Source: Actinomucor elegans | Lineage: Eukaryota > Mucoromycota > Mucoromycetes > Mucorales > Mucoraceae | DNA length: 64,000 nucleotides | Reading direction: 5' to 3' | NCBI GenBank assembly: GCA_026027325.1 | Contig: JAMSLZ010000011.1 | Coordinates: 372,001-436,000, forward strand | The notes under the pieces: model-generated | Told to the model about the DNA's origin: nothing | The model's database searches: none | The model's input: the letters and a program-made list of their open reading frames with translations, nothing else | Position numbers and translations under genes: made by a program | Shown: positions 56,591 to 64,000 of the stretch, piece by piece | Position numbering within the stretch: position 1 is the stretch's first letter | How the letters are laid out: the number at the start of each line of letters is the position of its first letter

Positions 56591-59500
56591 TAGTAAAATA
56601 ATAAAAAAGACTGTCGCCTTTACAACTTAGTTCAGCATGCAAACAATCTCAGAGCATTACAGCAAATTTTAAGGAATAGTGTAACTAAAGAATTTATATT
56701 AAATCGATCAAATCGATAGGATATGATGTTTACTGAATGTTCTAGCATCCTTTTTTTCTATAATTAAATTTTCTTTCTCTGTATTCACAATATACTGCTG
56801 CGGAATGAGATCGGTCAATCTATTTTCGTATATCTTATTAGCCCGTCCTATGTTTGTTATGCATGTTCGGCCGCCGTCACCCTCTGAAGAGCCCTCCTAG
56901 TGGCGTTACTGTGTACACTAGGAAAACAAATGGTGCAAAGTGTAGATGTGTCATTTATGACAACATCACACCATCCTATATGCCTTTGATGTGTTACTGC
57001 CTTCCTTTACTACCTATCCGAACTGAATATAATGTCATTTTCGTTTAAAAATAGTCGGTTTAGAATGTAAATGGCAGTGCAAGTTGTGGCTGTTCTTTCA
57101 TTAAGTGAATGATTGAAGGATTGCATCGGCTTTTCACCAGATCCAAACTAGTCGAAAATTATATATATATATATGCAAGAACAAGAATTAGATAAGGTAG
57201 GCATTAATATACTCACAAATGTCTAAATGTTGTCTGAATGAAGTCAGCATCCCAATGTTCAATAATGTTAAAATATTTTTTGTATCCATTGGTATATAGT
57301 GCCTCTCTCTAACTTCTGATGGAGAGGCCTACTTCTGAAAGTGCATTTATCAGTTCCTAAGCATACTTTGATTTAGTATTCTCTCCCCGACATAGCCGAT
57401 TCATCAATAATTCAAGCTGTCAGTTGGGCGTCATGTTTTGGACAGCATTTGATGTCAAGTCAACAAAAAACGTTATTTCTGAAGAAGGCAGCAAAGGCAA
57501 TCTACTACAATATCAAGGCTATATCTGAGTTTTTTCAGTCATACATACTTATATGATATATCAAACGTCAAATCTTTATAATATATTTTTTTTTAGAAAC
57601 AACACAAATTCTCATATATACAATGACTAACATTATTACCTTATTACAGTACATTTTTCAAAAGAATTTATATTTAGTAGGGCTACTAAGAACTTTAACT
57701 GCTTGTTATCTTTTTGGCATGTTGAAAACAAGTCGACGACAGATGTCGGCGGCCAATTTTCTTCATTCTTGGATAACTACATCAAACTCTTTCAACAGAT
57801 TAATTTTGTATTTGCGCTTCACAATGTGCTTTCTCAGGTAGTGCCAGAGGTTTTTGCTGGAATTTTGAGCAATTCAGTAGTCAAAGCCCTTAGTCCTTGC
57901 CCTGCTTCAGCTAATCCAACCTTGGACTCAAGTTTCTTTTTTAAATGGATGATTATAGCTAAGATAAGGTCCTTTATAGCTGATTTTATATGACCTAAAA
58001 ATCCCTCTTTTTCTTTAAACGCATTGATGATAGTTGATAGGCTAACTTCTCTGGCTGTCACTTTGATTAAGGCTTTCTGATAAGCTCCATATGTACTATA
58101 GGAATTTTTTGAACCATATACTAGAGTAAACTCATGGTTCAAGGAGTGTATGCGTTAGGCCTGTTGGGACAATACTGAACAATTTCTCAACAGCATTTAC
58201 GGTACTTCATTGCTATATCATTAATAATTAAAGTTGAAATATCAAGTCCTTTGAAATCTCGGCTTAATGGCTAAACCCCAAACTAAATCACAAAAGAAAT
58301 TGTCGAGTTTCTTCCCTTTCTTATTTGTTTTGTTGGAGGTATCCGAAAGTAACATGGATGATTTAATTATACAATGTCATTTAAAAGGTATACAAAAGTG
58401 AAATGTTTATATAAAACTTTCAAAAATTCGGATACCATTTTGACAGAACTGTATACTTCATCCAGTAGCTTGCTCGAAGCTAATTCAGAAGGTTCTTTGC
58501 GAATAAAACGGGGAAATTGATTTACTGCAAATTCAACAAAGGATATGGTTAGATGGAGTGTTAGTAGAAATTATTTTTACTATTCTGATTTTTTCTCCAT
58601 TCTTCAGGCATCCGAGTTCAATATTCTATATACAATGCCAAAAAACAAGACCAAAAATTCATTTAAGGCACCTGTTTTAAAAATGGATGTGCACAAATAA
58701 ACTTGATTGGAACAAGTATAAAGACATTTAAAATTAAAATATGCATGCACAATCTTTGTTAGCACCATTAGATGAATTAACAAAGATCCAGACAGTAAGA
58801 TTCTTAAAGTGGAGGAATTATGGTATCTTTTATTGGGCCTTTTCCTTTTATTAGATCTCAGTAATTCGAATTATCTGCTACTACTACTATCAAAATCAAG
58901 ATTGGAATTTTCGAGTATATCTACCCAATCTACATTTTTTTTGTCTTGTTTTTTATTGTATCCATCTAATTTACTTTCAGCATGATTTACAATTTTAAAA
59001 CTTTTATTTATAATTTATATGTAATTTAATTTTTTTATAAAAATGTTTAATATTAATTGTAACGATTTATAAATATTTGTGTAATAGGAAAAGATTCATT
59101 CTTTTAAATGAATCAGCAGCCCTGAAAGTAACATCCATAATGACAAGATAGAAAAGATTAATAAGTACTGAATTATGAAAATTGTGGAGGCGATTGAATG
59201 CATGACCCTAATTACTGCACTAAATCCAGAATATCAATAACGCAAATGACCTGTTATTCTCGGAGTAAAAACAAAAAAGGCTGAAAATTATTTCTTTTTT
59301 TTTATAAAAAACAGGAATTAATTTTTGTAATCAAAAATCCAATAGAAGAATCAGATTTGCCACAGTGAGTGGTATTTAAATATGAAACAATATAGATGTA
59401 CAACAATAGATTATATTCCAACAATGAACAATGAATTTCAGACAAAATAAAATAATAATAATAAAAAAAAAGACTCTTTCAGTTGATCAAACATTTGTAC

Positions 59501-60114
59501 ATAATGAAGCATTTATTATAGACATGTACTAAAGAATATGGATTGAATGACTACATAGGGTAATTCAAATGATTGTTTCTCCAGTTGATCTTGCAAAGTT
59601 GATACAATCAAAAAAGTAATTGGCATGACGAATCAATTTTCTCTCAGTCCAGGAAAAAAAAAATACTCCGTATATCTATGGTCATACCTTCCCAGAACTC
59701 GGAGGGCTGTATGAGTTGTTCGAACTATTTACGCGCTCTTGTGTGACGTCGGTGATTTGAGTATACTTTTACTGTTATTTACAGTTATGAAAACAAAGTT
59801 TGTATTGTGACATTGGAAAAAAAATTCACATTATTAAGATATAGTAACTTTGAGTTATATATACAAGTAACGAATGTAAGCTCTTTCAGCTTTTAAATTT
59901 AAGTTTTGCAAAGTCATGCGGGACAAACGGTCTAATGGCAGATATATAACAAATGTATCACCAAAGTAGTACAAAAAAACCGATTCCAAAAATGATATAC
60001 ATTAGTAAATATGTATTATAATAATAGTAATATAAAAGAATATATATATATATAGATTAAATAGTAAGAATTACAAAAAGATATGTATGTGTATGTGTCA
60101 ATGATGTAGTCATA
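56591..60114. other. gene-poor interval, possibly decayed repetitive DNA
   Basis: About 3.5 kb of AT-rich sequence. Around 57600-58160, overlapping open frames on both strands (longest 102 codons on the minus strand, 57834-58142) have gene-like composition but no start/splice logic, suggesting a decayed gene or element. There is a short TA run at 57162-57174. I could not identify a transposase or reverse-transcriptase motif. Confidence 0.5.
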
Positions 60115-61873
60115 TTACGCTCTTCTATCCGGAGATTGCCATAACCAATCCTGTACCATTTGATCACCAGGTTGACCTGATTGTGATGAAGAAGGCTGCA
60201 CATCAGTTCCGCGCTCCCATGAAGGACGTCTGATCTTATGAGGTGCCGTCGTCTGATCGTATGCATAACTCTCCTCATTTGCATAGCTGCTATTATTCAT
60301 ACCTTGCATTGGAATATCCTGACGAGTAGTATATCTTGTTGATTGTTGGTTGACATCTACCATTGAAAATAGCACAGGTTGGTTACTATAAGGGTCCTCG
60401 ATAGCAACATTGCGTTGTTGGAATGACAATTGTGTATCTGGAGGCGACAAAGGTCTACCTGTGCCACTAGCAGTAGTCAAAGGAACCATATCGTTGGACA
60501 TGGAATGAGGGTAATCGACCGTAACAGGCGACATGGCGCGCATAAACCCGCCAGTTGTATTGGTTGGGTTGCTAGTTGTGATGGCAGTTCCAGTAAACTT
60601 ATTTGATGTAATACCACTAGTAATGCCTCGTGGGCTTTCGTTGACTGCATAATTGTCGCCAGTGGCTTGAGCTCTATTATTATTGGCAGAGTAACGGAAG
60701 GTGGATTCATTTTGTGTGTTGGTCGACTCTCCAAATTCACGCGAGTACTGGGGTCGAGGATGGAAAATAGAAATCTATTGTATCCTAGTGTCAGTATTAT
60801 ACCCAATCAACATTCATATTCAACATTTACCAAGAGCAAGTTTAAAAAGACAGTACACATATTCACATTGGCAATAATAATATCCGTAGCAAATTTGCTC
60901 GAGTTGATGACCCTTTGCTCTGTCAGACCATCTGAGCAAAGAATAATGAAAGAGGCAGCATATGAGAACAAGATGATGGAGATTAATACGTTCATGTCTT
61001 TGAAATAAGTCAATCGGGTTACAATGGCTTTGTTGCTTGTACTATTGTTTCTATGTGACAAGGCAATAATTCGTTTGAAGCGAAAGTGGGACCGGATGCC
61101 CAATAAAGAAGTGATAAGAGCTAAAAAATTGATCGTTAGGAATTTCACATGGTAAATAAAGTACACTTTACCTTCAAGCGCATAAGCAAATTGAGGAACA
61201 AGCTCACGCTTGCTAATATCATTTCTATACACCCACTGAAGGACAGGAAACATGGCCATACTGCCAAAAGCCCTACGAATACAAATTGTTAATACCGACT
61301 AGTTTGACGCCAAAGTACACATTATTACCATAGGATATAAAATTTGAATTCAAAGGAGCTCATAAAGCTCTTTTTGGCAACCGTATTAGAGAGATAGTTC
61401 CAAAATGACTGCATCAAAAAGAAGACACCCACTTGAAATGAAAAGGTGACGCATTCAACGTAGTCCATGGCCTAAAAACAAAGTGAAAACCAATGAGAAA
61501 GGCGTACTCTAGATAGGTGGCACAAGAGGAACGTTACCATCATATTTAGTTGATGCGCGGAAGTCCACATTTGAAATGGTTTAGTGATTATTTTTCCATT
61601 GTACACTGTGAAGCCTTCTTCATACTTGACATAGGTGGACGCAATATCTATATGATGATGATTAGTGTTTTAATACACTAGTGTTTGTTCATATGTACCC
61701 CACATGAACTGCATTAGAATCATTAGTATTAGCAGTATTGTAATAATCGATTTTAATTCACCAGAAAAGATGGATTTTGGCTTCAAGCATCTGAATCTGT
61801 CGCCAGCATAGATGCTGTACGTTAGATAAACTAGAATGTATACCCACATAGTACAGCGCTCTATATTGTCCAT
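60115..61873 (-). CDS. seven-transmembrane receptor-like protein with long cytoplasmic tail
   Basis: Start ATG 61873 (MDNIERCTMWVYILVYLTYS), stop TAA 60115. Seven hydrophobic helices can be followed across exons: WVYILVYLTYSIYA; SIITILLILMILMQFMW; TFSFQVGVFFLMQSFW; FYILWAFGSMAMFPVLQW; YALEALITSLLGI; VLISIILFSYAASFIILC; DIIIANVNMCTVFLNLLLV. They are followed by about 200 residues of Ser/Thr/Pro/Gln/Asn-rich tail (ISIFHPRPQYSREFG ... QSPDRRA). Seven helices plus a phospho-acceptor-rich tail fits a GPCR-like topology, but I recognise no named receptor class and no ligand motif. An additional upstream exon near 61920-61960 is possible and could lengthen the N-terminus. Confidence 0.72.
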
Positions 61874-62346
61874 AAGTTATCATTGCTTTAACATTGACAA
61901 GTTTTATTACCTAGATAGGAAAAATCACTAACATACGACAGCATTGATGAGCAAAAATGAAGAATTCCATTGTACTTAAAAGGTATACCTAAGATGTGTC
62001 ATGATTGATTACTGCGGTGTTTTCCTGAACGAATAAAACAGAAGAGAAAAAGAAAAAGAGAATGGCGACCAAGAAGAAAATACGCTTTTTTATTCAAACA
62101 AAGTTGATGCTGTACAACAGTTTTGAAGAGGATCTTGTAAAAAAAAAAAAAGAGGGTTTTGTGTTACTTGTTCTCTGTCTTCACCTGAAAGGTATTTGCA
62201 CGGGTCCAGATACTATATATAGTAGTTTCATTAACACGGAGTTACTAATGATTCTTCTCCCTTCTTGGCCATTTATCATCTTTGCTTTTTTTTTTATTTC
62301 AACTCTCTCTCTTTTTTCTTCTTGTTCTTCAACTTTCGACAGAAAA
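61874..62346. other. divergent interval before the Cys-rich surface protein
   Basis: The frame is open from 62062, but codons upstream of 62347 have poly-Lys/poly-Phe composition and no signal peptide. The region reads as promoter and a C/T-rich leader (62297-62346). Confidence 0.5.
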
Positions 62347-62961
62347 ATGAAACTCAGTTTACTCTTCACTTCGATTTCAACCATTTTCTATATCGCCTCA
62401 GCCTCGCAGCTCGACTTGGGACACGAACTAGTCAAGAGAGATCATGGTGTACCTTACGCCTCTTTACCAAACACAAACTGTGCTGTACCTTCCACCTGTA
62501 GCAGCATTTCCGGCACTCCCAATTGTCGCTGTAGCGATACTATCACAGTTTGTCTCAACGAAGCCCGTAACTTTTGTTGGGGTTCGATTAGCTTAAACTC
62601 AACTTCTTGCCCTTCTGTCCCAGAATCATGTTCCAGTGTCTTTACAGGCAACAACCCTACTTGTCTCTGTAATGACAAGAACGTTCTCTGTGTCGATCAA
62701 AAAAACAACTACTGTTATGGTGCTATCAACGCTGGTGCAGTTACTCTTCAACCTATTCCTAATGCTAACCCTTCCAGTGCTGTTCCTTCCGGCGCTACTC
62801 CTTCTGCTGGTGCCTCTGGAAATCCCAACATGTCCGTTATTGGTGCCCCTACCAATGTTGCTGCTGCTACTCCTACACAAGCTTCTGGATCCGATAGACT
62901 AACAGTTACATCAATGTTGACTTTGGGTTGTGCTCTAGCTGCTTACATTGCTATTCATTAA
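62347..62961 (+). CDS. Cys-rich GPI-anchored surface protein with two tandem modules
   Basis: 204 residues in one exon, starting at ATG 62347 after a pyrimidine-rich leader. A signal peptide (MKLSLLFTSISTIFYIASAS) is followed by a Lys-Arg (Kex2-like) site at VKRD. Next come two adjacent modules of six cysteines each, C-x5-C-x7-C-x-C-x6-C-x6-C (NCAVPSTC ... NFCWGSI) and C-x6-C-x8-C-x-C-x6-C-x6-C (SCPSVPESC ... NYCYGAI). An Ala/Pro/Ser linker and a hydrophobic C-terminal tail (LTLGCALAAYIAIH) make a typical GPI signal. Probably cell-wall or membrane-attached. No named family is recognised; a wall or adhesion role is only inferred. Confidence 0.82.
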   Translation: MKLSLLFTSISTIFYIASASQLDLGHELVKRDHGVPYASLPNTNCAVPSTCSSISGTPNCRCSDTITVCLNEARNFCWGSISLNSTSCPSVPESCSSVFTGNNPTCLCNDKNVLCVDQKNNYCYGAINAGAVTLQPIPNANPSSAVPSGATPSAGASGNPNMSVIGAPTNVAAATPTQASGSDRLTVTSMLTLGCALAAYIAIH

Positions 62962-64000
62962 GTCTTGTAACGTGAACGATAATAGTATAATTATTGAACC
63001 TTTAAATTAAAAACTGTTATCCTCCTATTTTTTTCTTCCTTTGATCCTTTCTTCTTAGAACTGACATTATACATAGCCCATTCAAACAAAGCATACAATC
63101 TCATTTTTTTTTATTTTTTTTTTTATTTTACACTATAATACAAAGAAATAAAACCAATCTTGGAAACAATAAATGTTCTTTGTAAAGGGGAGCTAAGAGC
63201 TATTTCCAATATGTACTAGGAGCACATTGTTATTTAAATTTCAGACTCTTCTTGGCCCTTCTTGAAAGCCTATTAAGCGACTTGACGGCCCTTCTTTTTA
63301 TATATATATCATAAATAACTACAAGGTTTTCTTTATTATTTCCAGCATTTCTTTTTGATTGATGAAAAAAAGACATAAAGTAAGCTATATGCGAGCTAAT
63401 AATAAATGTTTGTGTAACTAGATGTAATTAATATAGATCTCTGGGATGATTCAGGTTTTTAGGGATTTCATACTGCTGCTAACATCTATTTGGGTATATA
63501 TCCGATAGGCATTGCATACATGATATGATCTTTTTAGACATAGATTGTATAAAAAGTGTCCTGAGGCATAGTGAATCAAACTAACTTTATTGTACTACAG
63601 ATCATCTATCTAATAAACCCTCAATAAATGAAAAGATATAAGCTTGTACTAGATAGTGAGTATTTGAGCTACATCAGCAAATCCAAGTCTAGGCCTCTGC
63701 TTTTGCTGATCAAACAACATATCAATTACATCAGGCTTGTGCGGCCACATGTTTTTTCTTTTATATATACCAAAAAATCTGTCTCTTTTTTTTTCAGTTT
63801 ACTTGTCTGATTTGCAGACACGTGTTTTAAAGAACGCGTCCTTTTTTCATATATGAGCACAAAAGATTTCCGGCTAATGAGTATGCCATATGAAAAAAAA
63901 AGCGTCCTCAAAGCTCAAAAGATTGAAATCCTACAAAGTTCAGCAGCTCTTCTCGAATTTGAACTACTAATCCAATGCGACCTTGGGCCGAAATCGACCG
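62962..64000. other. terminal intergenic region
   Basis: Poly-T/A-rich 3' flank of the surface protein, a partial repeat-like fragment at 63435-63465 (AGATCTCTGGGATGATTCAGG), and a minus-strand repeat copy running off the window end. No gene supported. Confidence 0.55.
63957..64000 (-). repeat. dispersed repeat copy, truncated by window edge
   Basis: GAATTTGAACTACTAATCCAA then TGCGACCTTGGGCCGAAATCG ACCG: the reverse complement of the family, very close to the 40206 copy. Its outer half is outside the window. Confidence 0.65.

Noticed and set aside
62062..62346. N-terminal extension of the Cys-rich surface protein
   Set aside because: The extension is poly-Lys/poly-Phe from homopolymers, and the signal peptide begins at 62347.

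Overview
The window is nuclear DNA of a filamentous fungus, most likely an early-diverging one of the Mucorales (Mucor/Rhizopus-like). The reasons are: AT-rich intergenic DNA with long poly(A)/poly(T) and (TA)n runs; very many short GT-AG introns (about 46-70 nt) in nearly every gene; and gene content that combines universal eukaryotic genes with cell-wall genes such as a GPI-type chitin deacetylase and CBM21/PP1 regulators. The genus is inferred from style and protein flavour, not from a database match. I saw no rRNA, tRNA, CRISPR array, plasmid or viral gene.

Layout. 1-0.3 kb: last exons of a gene entering from the left. 1.4-6.5 kb: GNA1 (UDP-GlcNAc, hence chitin precursor), a membrane-anchored sterol-ester/acid lipase, and a short coronin. 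6.7-7.35 kb: a near-perfect 243-bp inverted repeat. 7.8-13.8 kb: the meiotic helicase HFM1/MER3 on the minus strand. 13.8-18.6 kb: a gene-poor stretch with (TA)n tracts and a G-quadruplex motif, interrupted by a CBM21-type PP1 glycogen-targeting subunit. 18.6-21.4 kb: an acidic secreted/GPI-type protein and SEC61 alpha. 21.4-27.6 kb: gene-poor, with two small putative genes. 27.6-31.0 kb: a DUF2408/UPF0662 protein and a chitin deacetylase. 33-35.3 kb: a small Cys-rich protein and the CoA-pathway enzyme PPCDC.

36.5-48.6 kb is the densest block: an SH3-EH adaptor, mitochondrial Era GTPase, IMP3, mitochondrial malonyl-CoA:ACP transacylase, UV-damage endonuclease UVE1 and an AFG2B/SPATA5L1-like AAA ATPase. 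50.2-56.6 kb: Mediator subunit MED7, an F-box protein split by an in-frame TGA, and the UPF1-like helicase HCS1. 56.6-60.1 kb is gene-poor. 60.1-63 kb: a seven-transmembrane receptor-like protein and a two-module Cys-rich GPI-type surface protein.

The genes do not form an operon-like system, but themes recur: cell wall and surface (GNA1, chitin deacetylase, two GPI-type proteins), mitochondrial expression and lipoate/fatty-acid synthesis (Era, MCT1), ribosome assembly (IMP3, the AFG2B-like ATPase, possibly HCS1) and genome maintenance (HFM1, UVE1). Several neighbours converge with very short gaps (34, 103 and 143 bp).

The most unusual structure that known genes do not explain is a dispersed, roughly 55-60 bp intergenic motif. 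It is present in a dozen or more diverged copies, often as opposed pairs, sits inside the 243-bp inverted repeat, and also runs off the right edge of the window. It looks like the end of an uncharacterised MITE/foldback family. Exon boundaries were worked out by hand from splice signals, reading frame and remembered family features. For most multi-exon genes the exon lengths sum to a multiple of three; HFM1, DUF2408, the AAA ATPase and the 7TM gene were not tallied exon by exon.
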